Notes: a model not told the origin generated them from the letters alone. A stretch of 64,000 nucleotides of DNA from Methanolinea mesophila (GCF_017873855.1 NZ_JAGGKR010000001.1:1803529-1867528), one strand, 5' to 3'; numbered from the stretch's first letter, positions 31,057-40,288 are shown. Numbers and translations are program-made.

Positions 31057-32712
31057 CTATTTTTTCCTCATCAGCCGGAAGAGGGCAACTATCCCGATGA
31101 CAATCGCCACGATATAGACGATGAACGTGAGATAAAAAAGGTTCCCGGTGATCGGGGTGTCCGACGCATACACCACGAGGGACGAACCGATGACGATTGC
31201 GGAAGCGATCATCCCTATGAGAATCCGTTCGGAAGCGTCATTGATGCTCGTACTAAGTGTTTTCAGATCATTTGCCTCGATTTCAAGTTTAAAATCGCCA
31301 TTTCCAAGACTCCTGAGTGTCTGGTTGACGGCACGGGGGAGGTTCATGATCCCTTCGGCCATCTCCATAAGGGAGAGTGGGAGCTTCCTGAACGTCTCCG
31401 AGGAGAGGTAACCGCTCCGTATGATCTCCTCGAAATACGGCTTTACCCGCTCGTTGAAGTTGAAACCCGGATCGAGCTTGACCGCGACATCGAAGATCAT
31501 CCAGATCACCTTGAGGACCATCATCAGGGACCCGGGGACCATAAGGTGGTATTTCTGCAGGGCCTTGGGGAGCGAGTCCATGGCCGGCCCTACATTGAAA
31601 TCTCCGATTGCAGTGGTCTGGTAATCGCGGAGGGCAGAGAACAGGTCGTCTTTTAAGGGTTCCATGTCCTCCTGCCGGATGACCAGACCCAGCTTTTCGA
31701 AACAATCGACGAGGGTGTCCACGTCGGAGTCGACGATGGCCAGCAGGACCTTGATGAAGATTTTCCTCCGTTCAGGCCGGACCAGCACCATCATCCCGAA
31801 ATCGAGGAAGATAAGCTGCCCCTCTGGGGAGACGAGGAGGTTGCCAGGGTGTGGATCCGCGTGGAAAAAGCCATCCCTGAAGATCTGTCTGATATAGGCG
31901 TGAAAACCGACATCCGCGATCATCACCGGGTCCACCCCGTATGACCGGATCGTCTCGATATCGTCTATTCTGCAGCCCCGGACGAACTCCATGGTCAACA
32001 CCCGCTCCCCCGAACACTGCCAGAATATTTTGGGGACCTTTATTTCGGGGATATCGGCCATCCCCGCCGCCAGGATCTCGGCATTTCTCCCTTCCCTGGT
32101 GAAATCAAGTTCTTTCCGGATCTGGACCGAAAATTCGTGGACCATCGCTTTCGGGTTATACACCCTGGATTCCGGCGAGAGCTTCTCGATCCTCTCTGCC
32201 ATCTTCAGGAACAGGGGGAGATCCGTCTCGATCTGCGTCGCGATGCCTGGACGCTGCACCTTCACGGCAACTACAGTCCCGTCATGCAGCATTGCCTTAT
32301 GGACCTGTGAGATCGAGGCGGCCGCAAAGGGTTCGGTCTCGAAACACTGGAAGGCCTGGTCGATCGGACCGCAGTATTGCTCCACGACCGGGCGTATGTC
32401 CTCGAATGGGAGGGGGGCCACTTTGTCCTGGAGCTTGGAGAGCTCCTCGAACATCTCCTGGGAGATCATCTCCCTCCGGGTGGAAAGGATCTGCCCGAAT
32501 TTTACGAACGTCGGCCCCAGATCTTCAAGGACATGCCGCATTCGTTCATAAACGGACATGTTGGCGATATTCGGATGAAGCCTCCCGGAAAGGTTCATCT
32601 GTCGCAGTCCCGGGGACAGGTCTTCGAGCAGGGTGGTCCCAAACCCCCACTTGAGGAGAACATCCCCTATCTCCTTATACCGCTTGAGATTTGAGACGGT
32701 CTTTGTCTGCAT
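31057..32712 (-). CDS. UbiB/AarF (ABC1) family atypical kinase
   Basis: Start ATG 32712; the TTG at 32727 adds five residues. The 551-residue protein shows the UbiB set: the KxGQ motif (GPTFVKFGQILSTR), the Ala-rich loop that replaces the P-loop (AAASISQVHKA), the catalytic HADPHPGNLL and metal-binding LDFGMM, then two membrane helices at the C-terminus (MIASAIVIGSSLVVYASD and LTFIVYIVAIVIGIVALF). UbiB proteins have ATPase or kinase activity linked to isoprenoid quinone or lipid metabolism; archaea without ubiquinone retain them for unknown, probably lipid, functions. Monocistronic. Confidence 0.9.
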   Translation of the reverse strand: MQTKTVSNLKRYKEIGDVLLKWGFGTTLLEDLSPGLRQMNLSGRLHPNIANMSVYERMRHVLEDLGPTFVKFGQILSTRREMISQEMFEELSKLQDKVAPLPFEDIRPVVEQYCGPIDQAFQCFETEPFAAASISQVHKAMLHDGTVVAVKVQRPGIATQIETDLPLFLKMAERIEKLSPESRVYNPKAMVHEFSVQIRKELDFTREGRNAEILAAGMADIPEIKVPKIFWQCSGERVLTMEFVRGCRIDDIETIRSYGVDPVMIADVGFHAYIRQIFRDGFFHADPHPGNLLVSPEGQLIFLDFGMMVLVRPERRKIFIKVLLAIVDSDVDTLVDCFEKLGLVIRQEDMEPLKDDLFSALRDYQTTAIGDFNVGPAMDSLPKALQKYHLMVPGSLMMVLKVIWMIFDVAVKLDPGFNFNERVKPYFEEIIRSGYLSSETFRKLPLSLMEMAEGIMNLPRAVNQTLRSLGNGDFKLEIEANDLKTLSTSINDASERILIGMIASAIVIGSSLVVYASDTPITGNLFYLTFIVYIVAIVIGIVALFRLMRKK

Positions 32713-32848
32713 ATGGTAGTGTTGCAACCACTCCGGGCATAAAAGGTAATACCTTGAATGCGACCGGATCAGGAAAAAATTTCATTGCCGGGTCGACCCG
32801 GAAATTCCAGGCTCGGGGAATGCCGAACATAGCCGCATCTCCTCGGTC

Positions 32849-33538
32849 CTATTTATCGGCGGATACGGACTTTCTCCCCATTTTCCGAAACAGGAGCAAC
32901 ATTATGATCGCAGCAAGAATCACCAGGCATGCAACACCCACGCCGAGGTAGACATTGGTCAGAATAAGGTTCCAGATCAATTCCGAGCCGAGGGCGAACA
33001 TGAGACACTCCGCGGAACCCCCGATGGCGATCGCGAGAAGTATCATTCCCGGGGAGAGTCCCACCATCATCCCCACGACGGTGGCACCGACGCCTCCCGT
33101 TCCCTGAAACGGGAGAAATACGAAAAATGCAACTCCAAGTGTCCTCCAGCGGGCGAGCCAGGGGCGATCCCGCATGAAATCGTTCCCCGATGCGATGAAC
33201 CGGGAGATCCAGGGCCCGAGGTAGGGGAACCGAAGTGCGATTCCGAAATTGAGGATCATGAAGAGCCCGGTGAGCACATCCAGGAGCGCGAGCGCCGCCG
33301 CCATGAGCCACCAGGGGATCCCGAGCGCAATTCCCAGGGGAATGATCGATTCCTTCCCCGCGGGAGGGACGTAATAGAGGATCATCAGGCCTCCGAGGAT
33401 CATGGCGGACTCACGGGGGACAATAAGGAAACACAGGAGGAAGAAGGCGAAGGCAATTGCCCCCGGTAGGATCAGGCGGAAAAGGAAAGAAACAGGTGAA
33501 TATCGTTGATCTTCCGGGGTGAACCACGCGAGAACCAT
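32849..33538 (-). CDS. Small multidrug export/COG2426-like membrane protein
   Basis: Start ATG 33538 (MVLAWFTPEDQRYSPVSF), with GGGAG just upstream; a longer frame to 33754 has noncoding character. The 229-residue product has about five membrane helices and a central amphipathic stretch (NDFMRDRPWLARWRTLGVAF). Segments YYVPPAGKESIIPLGIALGI and FLPFQGTGGVGATVVGMMVG match the putative small multidrug export (PF06695/COG2426) pattern in archaea. Despite the name, transport activity is not established. Monocistronic; downstream is the UbiB-like gene on the same strand (137 bases). Confidence 0.68.
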   Translation of the reverse strand: MVLAWFTPEDQRYSPVSFLFRLILPGAIAFAFFLLCFLIVPRESAMILGGLMILYYVPPAGKESIIPLGIALGIPWWLMAAALALLDVLTGLFMILNFGIALRFPYLGPWISRFIASGNDFMRDRPWLARWRTLGVAFFVFLPFQGTGGVGATVVGMMVGLSPGMILLAIAIGGSAECLMFALGSELIWNLILTNVYLGVGVACLVILAAIIMLLLFRKMGRKSVSADK

Positions 33539-33848
33539 GCTGCTCCCATATTCCAGATGAGTTTGGCGGGCTTTGGTCTTATCTGTTATTCGTGGGAATC
33601 CTTCCCACAAACCGCGGGAATGTCGGGAGTATAGATGCATAATTAACGAAAAGAGCCCGACCCGTCCGGGAGGCATCGCTATTCGATCCCTGAGTAAGCG
33701 CTCTTCCCTTTTTGTCCGGGATCGCGGACCTGGGGGGAGAGAGACCCCACCCATGATGGTTCAGCCCAGGAGCCGGATTTTCGCCATACTCCATTTCAAA
33801 ATTCTCTCTGAAATTCACCATTTCCCGTCAGGAAATCGGGGAGATATG
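33539..33848. other. Intergenic region without a recognised gene
   Basis: About 310 bases between the COG2426-like gene and the promoter of the decarboxylase leader. It contains short open stretches on both strands, rich in arginine and proline, that look like chance. Nothing else is seen. Confidence 0.5.
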
Positions 33849-33889
33849 TTTAAATATAATGAATAAAAGGCTGTATAGAGGAGCGATTT
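33849..33889 (+). promoter_or_regulatory. Promoter and RBS of the upstream ORF of the decarboxylase operon
   Basis: TATA-like TTTAAATATA at 33849-33858 is followed 25-30 bases later by AGAGGAGCG, a strong ribosome binding site, and ATG at 33890. The spacing suggests a very short leader. Confidence 0.55.
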
Positions 33890-34114
33890 ATGAAATGTAA
33901 TTATCCAGTAAAAAAATCAATTATTTTTGATATTCCCGGTTTTCCGGATCCCTGCTTTCCTCTCAGTTACTCCCGGCAAAGTGCATTTTATCCGATAGGA
34001 GGCATATCCCCGGAGGGTTTGGACATGACTGGTGAACCGAGAAATAGCCCCGCAACAGTCTGGAACGAAACGGGGAGTGCACGGCCACTCAAGTCGGACG
34101 GGGGATATGCATGA
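33890..34114 (+). CDS. Upstream ORF (74 residues) overlapping the decarboxylase start
   Basis: ATG 33890 has an AGGAG RBS six bases upstream and a TATA box about 35 bases upstream. The stop TGA (34112-34114) overlaps the ATG of the decarboxylase gene (34111), giving ATGA coupling. The peptide begins MKCNYPVKKSIIFDIPGF and is rich in Pro and aromatic residues in its first half (GFPDPCFPLSYSR); it has no known domain. It may be a small protein in its own right or a leader whose translation sets expression of the decarboxylase. The alternative is that it is an AT-rich leader with a chance frame; the strong RBS and overlap argue against that. Confidence 0.5.
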   Translation: MKCNYPVKKSIIFDIPGFPDPCFPLSYSRQSAFYPIGGISPEGLDMTGEPRNSPATVWNETGSARPLKSDGGYA

Positions 34115-36417
34115 ACCCGGAGGAGGAGGTCGTAGTAGCCATCATTGATGATACCATCGCGACCGATACCCCGCACGGGCGAACGATCGCCCGCATTATC
34201 AAGGGCATGACCGAGTACGATATCCAGGTCTTCACCATCGCTTCGCTCGAGGGTGCCCGGTCCGCGTATGCCAATCTCCCTGACGTGGACTGTATCCTGA
34301 TCAACTGGAGCCTGGGCGGTTCGCCCACACATGACGCCGCAAAAGAACTGATCGGTGAAATCAGGCAGAGAAACGAGGATATCCCGATCTTCCTTATGTC
34401 GGAACCCCTCGGGGTAGGCGAGGCCGAGCTGGACGTCGATACGATCCGGGAGATAAACGAGTACATTTACATCATGGAAGACACCCCTGAGTTTATCGCC
34501 GGTCGTATCAGGGCTGCCGCAAACAGGTACAAGGAAAGACTGCTCCCTCCATTCTTCGGGGCCCTGGTAAACTTCTCGAAGGACTTCGAGTATTCATGGC
34601 ATACCCCGGGCCATGCAGGAGGGACGGCGTTCCGCAAATCTCCGGCGGGAAGGCTGTTCTTCGAGTTCTTCGGCGAGCAGCTCTTCAGGTCGGACCTCTC
34701 GATCTCGGTGGGAGAACTCGGGTCACTGCTCGACCATTCCGGCCCCCTGGGAGAGGCGGAACGGTATGCGGCCAAGGTCTTCGGTGCGGACCAGACGTAT
34801 TTTGTCACGAACGGCACGTCCACCGCAAACAAGATCGTGTTCTTCGGGAGGGTGGTCCGGGACGATATTGTCCTTGTAGATCGGAATTGTCATAAATCGG
34901 CCGAGCACGCACTCACCATGACCCATTCCGTCGCGGTCTTCATGATACCCACCCGGAACCGCTACGGGATCATCGGCCCCATCCCCCCGGAGGAAATGAC
35001 CCTCCGGAAGATCAGGTCGAAGATACGGGAATGCCCGCTGATCGAGGGACTCGGGAGTACCAAGCCGGTGCATGCAATCATCACCAATTCCACTTATGAC
35101 GGGCTCTGTTACAAGGCAACGGAAGTGGAGGCGCTGCTGGGAAAAGCCGTGGACAGTATTCATTTTGATGAGGCGTGGTACGGGTACGCCCGGTTCAACC
35201 CGCTGTACCGGGACCGGTTCGCAATGAGGGACGGTGCCCGGGACGAAAAAGGTCCGACCGTCTTTGCCACCCAGTCCACCCACAAGCTGCTTGCCGCCCT
35301 TTCCCAGGCATCAATGGTCCATGTAAGGAACGGACGGGTGCCGATCGAGCATTCCAGGTTCAACGAAGGGTTCATGATGCACAGCTCCACCTCCCCGCTC
35401 TATACCATCATGGCCTCGCTTGACGTTTCATCGAAAATGATGGACGGGGCTGCAGGGAGGGTCCTGACCACCGAATCGATCGAGGAGGCGATACGGTTCA
35501 GGCGGGTCATGGCCCGGTTGTACCGCGAGATCTGCGGCACCGCAAAGAAACCAAAGGACTGGTGGTTCGGGATGTGGCAGCCGGAAACGGTTGCCGAACC
35601 GAAGTCCGGAAAAAAAGTCGCGTTTGCCGATGCGCCGTTCGAACTGCTCAGAGATGAGCCCTCCGCCTGGGTCCTGCATCCCGGGGAGAAATGGCACGGA
35701 TTTACCGGGCTCCCTGACGATTACTGCATGCTCGACCCGATCAAGGTCACGGTGGTGATGCCCGGGGTGAAGGAGGACGGCACACTGGATACATGGGGAA
35801 TACCTGCCGCAGTGGTGGTGAAATTCCTCGACACCAGGGGGATCGTGAACGAGAAGTCCGGCGATTATATCATCCTTTTCCTCTTCTCCATGGGCAATAC
35901 CAAGGGGAAGTGGGGGACCCTTGTCACCGAGCTCTTCGAGTTCAAACGCCATTATGATGAGGAAACCCCACTGGAGGAGGTGTTCCCCGACCTCACGAAC
36001 GCATATCCCGAGCGGTACGGTGGGATGACGTTAAAGAGCCTCACCGAGGAGATGCACCGGTTCAAGAAGGAGCATGGTATGTGCGAGCTGCTCCAGCAGG
36101 CATACTCCCTCATACCCGAGCCGGCGATACCATATGCCGAAGCATACAGAAAACTCGTCCGGGGCGAGGTGGAGCAGGTCCCGGTATCGGAAGCGGGTGA
36201 CCGGGTGGTGGCGACAGGGATCTTCCCCTATCCGCCCGGGATCCCGGTACTGGCCCCCGGGGAACGGACCGGATCGCAGGACGGCCCGATCCTCCGGTAC
36301 CTGAAATCGATGCAGGATTTCGATGCCAGGTTCCCCGGGTTCGAGCATGACACCCACGGGGTTGAAAATATAAAAGGCGAATACAGGATGTATTGTATCA
36401 AAGAGGGTCGATCGTGA
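34111..36417 (+). CDS. PLP-dependent Orn/Lys/Arg decarboxylase (AdiA/LdcI type)
   Basis: The 768-residue protein has the three-part layout of the inducible bacterial basic amino acid decarboxylases: N-terminal receiver-like wing domain (residues 1-130, AIIDDTIATDTPHGRTI), PLP domain with SWHTPGHAGGTAF, VTNGTSTANKIV, and Schiff-base Lys392 in TQSTHKLLAALSQ, and a C-terminal domain. Length equals E. coli AdiA. It decarboxylates arginine, lysine or ornithine with proton consumption; which one is not determined. Archaeal methanogens usually make agmatine with a pyruvoyl-type enzyme, so this fold-I enzyme looks acquired. ATG 34111, translationally overlapping with the upstream ORF and with the GTG of the antiporter gene downstream. 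Confidence 0.88.
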   Translation: MNPEEEVVVAIIDDTIATDTPHGRTIARIIKGMTEYDIQVFTIASLEGARSAYANLPDVDCILINWSLGGSPTHDAAKELIGEIRQRNEDIPIFLMSEPLGVGEAELDVDTIREINEYIYIMEDTPEFIAGRIRAAANRYKERLLPPFFGALVNFSKDFEYSWHTPGHAGGTAFRKSPAGRLFFEFFGEQLFRSDLSISVGELGSLLDHSGPLGEAERYAAKVFGADQTYFVTNGTSTANKIVFFGRVVRDDIVLVDRNCHKSAEHALTMTHSVAVFMIPTRNRYGIIGPIPPEEMTLRKIRSKIRECPLIEGLGSTKPVHAIITNSTYDGLCYKATEVEALLGKAVDSIHFDEAWYGYARFNPLYRDRFAMRDGARDEKGPTVFATQSTHKLLAALSQASMVHVRNGRVPIEHSRFNEGFMMHSSTSPLYTIMASLDVSSKMMDGAAGRVLTTESIEEAIRFRRVMARLYREICGTAKKPKDWWFGMWQPETVAEPKSGKKVAFADAPFELLRDEPSAWVLHPGEKWHGFTGLPDDYCMLDPIKVTVVMPGVKEDGTLDTWGIPAAVVVKFLDTRGIVNEKSGDYIILFLFSMGNTKGKWGTLVTELFEFKRHYDEETPLEEVFPDLTNAYPERYGGMTLKSLTEEMHRFKKEHGMCELLQQAYSLIPEPAIPYAEAYRKLVRGEVEQVPVSEAGDRVVATGIFPYPPGIPVLAPGERTGSQDGPILRYLKSMQDFDARFPGFEHDTHGVENIKGEYRMYCIKEGRS

Positions 36418-37856
36418 GCGAAGAAACCGGTAACGAACAGAAAACAGGAATGTCACCCCCCAAGATCCTCGGGGTGTTCGCCCTGGCGATGATCAACGTC
36501 GCAGCGGTACTCAGTATCAGGAACTACCCCTCGATGGCGATGTTCGGGTGGGCATGCATCGGGTGGTACATCATAGGGACCGTGCTGTTCCTGATCCCTC
36601 TCTCCCTGGCGGCGGCGGAACTGGCGACCATGCTCTCGGACAAGGGGGGCGGCGTGTATGCATGGTGCCGGGAGGCCTTCGGGGATAAAGGCGGATTCGT
36701 GGCGATATTCTGTGAATGGTCGAATAATCTCGTATGGTTCCCTACGGTACTCGCCTTCATCGCCGCGACACTCGCGTATGCGATATCGCCCGTACTGCAG
36801 ACCGACAAGATTTATCTGTTCGTCGTGATGATGATCGCGTTCTGGGGCACGACGACGATTGCATACTTCGGGGAGAACGTCTCCACGAAGTTCCAGAACG
36901 TGGGAGTGATCCTCGGAAGTATCATCCCTTCGGTCCTGATCATCATCCTCGGGGTCTGGTGGATCGCCTCCGGCCAGCAGATGGTGCTCCCCCCCTTCTC
37001 GCCCGGCGAGATCGTCCCCACGTTGAACCTGGCCACCCTGCCGTTCTTTGCAACGGTAATCCTGCTGTTTGCAGGCATGGAGATGGCAGGCTTCCACGCA
37101 CTTGAGACGAAGAACCCGAAAACCGATTATCCCAAGGCGATAGCCCTCTCCGCGATTATCATCTTCCTCTGCACGGTCATCGCAACCCTGGCGATTGCCT
37201 TCGTAATTCCGGCAGACGACCTCAGTCTTGCCGCAGGGGTGATGCAGGCGCTCCAGTACTTCTTCGAGGCCGCGAATATTCCCTGGGCGGTCGCGCCGAT
37301 GGCGGTGCTCATCACGATCGGCGGGGCGGTCTCGCTTGCGGCATGGCTCATAGGCCCTGCAAAGGGTCTTGGGGTCGTCGCGGTGGAGGGCAACCTTCCC
37401 CCCGTGTTCAACCGGCATAACAAGTACGGGTCCCCGGTAGCGGTCCTCCTGATACAGGCGGGGATCGGGACATTCATCTCCCTGCTGTACGTATTCCTCC
37501 CGTCGGTGAACCAGGCCTACTGGATCCTCTCGGCGATCACCGTTGAACTGCTCTGTATAGTATATTTCACGATCTTTGCCGCGGTGATCAAGCTACGGTA
37601 CAGCAAACCGGATGCACCCCGACCTTTCAAGATTCCGGGAGGGCTAGCCGGAATCTGGATTATCGGGGGCATGGGGGCCTTCGGGGTAATGTTCTCGTTC
37701 CTTGTCGGGCTCATGCCGACGGGTGAGTTCACTGCAGCAGAAACGGTTTCCTATGTCCTTGGCATTCTGATCGGTACATTCCTGCTGGCGGTGCCCCCAC
37801 TGATCTTCCTGAAGATGAAAAAACCGAGCTGGGTCGAGGAGGGGGCAGGCGAATGA
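36414..37856 (+). CDS. APC family amino acid/amine antiporter (GadC/AdiC-like)
   Basis: GTG 36414 overlaps the decarboxylase stop (GTGA) with GAGGG six bases upstream; an ATG at 36393 in frame would overlap too far. The 480-residue protein has twelve membrane helices and the APC superfamily start (FALAMINVAAVLSIRNYP) with LSLAAAELATMLSDKGGGVY and GVYAWCREAFGDKGGF, which matches the glutamate:GABA antiporter-type subgroup. With the decarboxylase it should exchange an amino acid for its amine, exporting a proton equivalent or making energy, as in AdiA-AdiC. Substrate inferred from the neighbour. The gene is followed 46 bases on by an anchored protein. Confidence 0.87.
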   Translation: MSEETGNEQKTGMSPPKILGVFALAMINVAAVLSIRNYPSMAMFGWACIGWYIIGTVLFLIPLSLAAAELATMLSDKGGGVYAWCREAFGDKGGFVAIFCEWSNNLVWFPTVLAFIAATLAYAISPVLQTDKIYLFVVMMIAFWGTTTIAYFGENVSTKFQNVGVILGSIIPSVLIIILGVWWIASGQQMVLPPFSPGEIVPTLNLATLPFFATVILLFAGMEMAGFHALETKNPKTDYPKAIALSAIIIFLCTVIATLAIAFVIPADDLSLAAGVMQALQYFFEAANIPWAVAPMAVLITIGGAVSLAAWLIGPAKGLGVVAVEGNLPPVFNRHNKYGSPVAVLLIQAGIGTFISLLYVFLPSVNQAYWILSAITVELLCIVYFTIFAAVIKLRYSKPDAPRPFKIPGGLAGIWIIGGMGAFGVMFSFLVGLMPTGEFTAAETVSYVLGILIGTFLLAVPPLIFLKMKKPSWVEEGAGE

Positions 37857-37902
37857 CCGTGCCTCCGTATCCTCTCCGGATCGCATGGAACGGAGGGTTC
37901 CG

Positions 37903-38352
37903 ATGAGCAGAGCAGACGAGGTCCTGGTGATCATCATTATCCTGGCCCTGGTGCTTATACCGTTCGGCTGGGTCTTTGTACTGTTTCCCGGTCATACCTA
38001 TTACGTGAAGACCGGAGAACCGCTACAGCAGGCGGCACAGAACGCCGGGCTGACGATCGTGAACACATCCCCGGTACAATGGCCGTTCCCCGGGGCGACC
38101 GGAGGTACGCGTTATATCCTCGAGGATAGCGCAGGGAACACCGTGACGGTGCAGACCCAGACATTTGAGAGCATGCAGTCCCGCGACGCGGCCATCCAGG
38201 CGTTTTCCGCCCAGACCGTGGGCAAAGGCAGGCCAATCGGGACTATCCTGGTGCATGGGCAGGAACTGATCTATATTCCTGCGGACCAGACCGGGATCCT
38301 TGCCCTGATTGCATCCGAATTAAAAGCCATGGAAAAATCCATGCCCCTTTGA
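37903..38352 (+). CDS. Exported or membrane-anchored hypothetical protein (149 residues)
   Basis: Start ATG 37903 with GGAGGG six bases upstream; a six-residue longer form is possible. One N-terminal helix (VLVIIIILALVLIPFGWVFV) is followed by an extracytoplasmic domain of about 110 residues containing RYILEDSAGNTVTVQTQTFE and AFSAQTVGKGRPIGTILVHG. No family is recognised. It lies 46 bases after the antiporter gene on the same strand, so it may be part of the decarboxylase operon. If so, a role outside the membrane, such as sensing, is possible. Confidence 0.65.
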   Translation: MSRADEVLVIIIILALVLIPFGWVFVLFPGHTYYVKTGEPLQQAAQNAGLTIVNTSPVQWPFPGATGGTRYILEDSAGNTVTVQTQTFESMQSRDAAIQAFSAQTVGKGRPIGTILVHGQELIYIPADQTGILALIASELKAMEKSMPL

Positions 38353-38523
38353 ATTTTCATTCCGGAAGGGAGACGAACCTCTTTTTTTACCAGGGTCACC
38401 GCCGGCATTGATGAGGGCACGATGTCCGGAAACGGGGAGAGTGTGAACTTTCGTATACCTCCCTGAATATCCGGGCAATCATAGAAGGGGACGGGGCGGT
38501 GGCAAAGTATTTTACCGGGAAGG

Positions 38524-38754
38524 GTGAACGAATGGCTCGATATGGACCGGAAACAGGACCCCGCTAATCCCGACGACAAGTCGGTCCTCATATCGGGAGG
38601 CGGCATAGCGGGTCTCACGCTGGCCATTCTCCTCAGGGAGAGCGGATGGACCCCCCTGGTGATCGAGAAAGGACCCTCGCTCCGGACGGAGGGGTACATA
38701 ATGGACTTTTTTGGAACCGGGTGGGACGTTGCAAGCACCCCGAGTTTTTCCTGA
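38524..38754 (+). pseudogene. Truncated FAD-dependent oxidoreductase/monooxygenase gene (N-terminal fragment)
   Basis: The 76-residue frame contains the Rossmann dinucleotide-binding motif of the PHBH-like flavoproteins (VLISGGGIAGLTLAILL), with the following VIEKGPSLRTEGYIMDFFGT that in full-length relatives continues for about 300 residues. Here it stops 12 residues later. No continuation is seen in the other frames downstream. It is probably a decayed gene, though a tiny FAD-binding protein cannot be excluded. GTG start at 38524 (or ATG 38542). Confidence 0.65.
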
Positions 38755-38841
38755 ATTTATCGTTCCGGTCCCAATCTTAAAGACTACACCTTCCGATATA
38801 TGCTCACCCGGGATAGTCTCCCGCAACTCAGGCAGTGTACA

Positions 38842-39651
38842 ATGGCTTCCGCTCATGATACGACCGTTCCGGCCCCCCTGCTCGAATTCAGGGATGTCAC
38901 CGTGATGAAGGAGGGGAAGAAGGTCCTTGATTCCCTCGCGGTTACCCTCCTGGAAGGCGAACATATCGCCATCCTTGGTCCGAACGGCGCGGGAAAATCC
39001 TCGTTCATCAAGACGATAACCCGGGAATATTACCCGGTGAACCGCGAGGACATGATCTTTCGGATCTGGGGCAGGGAACGCTGGCACGTGTTCGACCTCC
39101 GCGCACTCCTCGGCGTGGTCTCAAACGACCTGCAGTACACCTTCACCAGGGAGATTTCGGCAAGAGAGGCCGTAATTTCAGGATTTTTCTCAAGTGTGGG
39201 GTTGTTTTCCCAGCACGTCACCTGCGAGATGGAGGAGAAGACAGACCGGATACTCGAATTTTTGGAAATCTCCCACCTCCAGGACCGCCTGATGACCGAG
39301 TTATCCTCGGGAGAAGCCAGGAGATTTCTTATCGGGAGGGCCCTGGTGCATGACCCCAAGGCCCTCATCCTCGACGAACCGACCAACAGCCTCGACCTGC
39401 ACGCGCTTCACACGTTCCGGCGTACCCTTCGCAAAGTGGCCGGGTCCGGGACCGGGATCATCCTGGTGACCCACAACCTCCCGGACATAATCCCCGAGGT
39501 GTCCCGGGTAATCCTGATGAAGGACGGCAGGTTCTGGAAAGACGGTCCGAAGAGGGATATTCTCACGGCATCCAACATGGAGGCCCTCTTCTCTGTGCCG
39601 GGCGTCCGGGTCAGGGAAGAAGAGGGATATTTTTACGCCACGGGGTACTGA
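38842..39651 (+). CDS. ABC-type ATPase, single nucleotide-binding domain, without permease
   Basis: Start ATG 38842 (MASAHDTTVPAPLLEFRDV); a longer ATG at 38800 is in frame. The 269-residue protein has Walker A GPNGAGKS, the signature ELSSGEARRFLIGRAL (LSSGE in place of LSGGQ), Walker B KALILDEPTNSLDL, and a switch His (ILVTHNLPDI). It resembles the ModF/YlmA-like ATPases, which act without a transmembrane partner. No permease gene is adjacent. It follows the flavoprotein fragment by 87 bases and precedes a convergent lipoprotein gene. Role in transport, or in stress or translation, undetermined. Confidence 0.82.
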   Translation: MASAHDTTVPAPLLEFRDVTVMKEGKKVLDSLAVTLLEGEHIAILGPNGAGKSSFIKTITREYYPVNREDMIFRIWGRERWHVFDLRALLGVVSNDLQYTFTREISAREAVISGFFSSVGLFSQHVTCEMEEKTDRILEFLEISHLQDRLMTELSSGEARRFLIGRALVHDPKALILDEPTNSLDLHALHTFRRTLRKVAGSGTGIILVTHNLPDIIPEVSRVILMKDGRFWKDGPKRDILTASNMEALFSVPGVRVREEEGYFYATGY

Positions 39652-39691
39652 ACCGGTCCTGCCATAAAATGAGATGAGGAGATCGCTCTTT

Positions 39692-40288
39692 TTACAGTTT
39701 TTCTCTCATTCTCTGGATATAATCGTCCAGGTGAGCTTTCATGGACGTGATCGCGTCCCGGGACTGTTGATCGGGGACTCCTTCAATACGGTCGAGTGCG
39801 GTCCTCGCAAGGGTCGCGAAGTTCATGGCCAGTGCATACTGGTTGGAGTTTTCCGCGGAGGCAGCTTCGGCGATATCTTTTCCTGCAGTCGAGATCGAGG
39901 TAAGATATCCTAGGTATTCGTTGCGTTTCAGTTCGTTTGCCTGGGTTGCGAAATTCAAAATCCCAATCATCGAGGTGTGATACCCATCTGCGGTGGAGCT
40001 CATGTCGAGGGCCGCCATGCGGAGGTTCGCAGGGGAGTAGGTGACGCCTGCATCGGTTGATGAGGAATAAAACTTTGAATTCACATTCAGAATCTGAGCG
40101 GCCACATCGACCGATGACTGCGAGTACAGGGAGGAGAATGCGGAATCGCCCGACGACGTCTGCGTGGCAGGGGGGCCGGTCGTGGGAGGAGCTCCGCCCG
40201 GGACAGGAAACGGGGCACTGCATCCGGCAAGGATAAGGGAAAGTGTAAGGATCAGCATCAACGCCGGGATTTTTCCATGGATATTCAT
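39692..40288 (-). CDS. Lipoprotein, hypothetical (198 residues)
   Basis: Start ATG 40288 gives a classic lipobox: MLILTLSLILAGC with Cys23 as the lipid anchor. A short Pro/Thr-rich linker (GGAPPTTGPPATQTSSG) leads to a helical domain (SSLYSQSSVDVAAQILNVNS, then ALAMNFATLARTALDRIEGV) that may form a four-helix bundle. No named family is recognised. It lies outside the membrane. The gene converges on the ABC ATPase and is followed upstream by the HNH nuclease gene on the same strand. Confidence 0.75.
   Translation of the reverse strand: MNIHGKIPALMLILTLSLILAGCSAPFPVPGGAPPTTGPPATQTSSGDSAFSSLYSQSSVDVAAQILNVNSKFYSSSTDAGVTYSPANLRMAALDMSSTADGYHTSMIGILNFATQANELKRNEYLGYLTSISTAGKDIAEAASAENSNQYALAMNFATLARTALDRIEGVPDQQSRDAITSMKAHLDDYIQRMREKL

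Noticed and set aside
33573-33866. Plus-strand frame between the COG2426-like gene and the decarboxylase leader
   Set aside because: No RBS, ends in the promoter of the uORF, composition not protein-like.
36453-37418. Long minus-strand frame (321 residues) opposite the APC antiporter
   Set aside because: Full of His, Arg, Glu and Asp repeats typical of the antisense of a membrane protein gene; no signal of its own.
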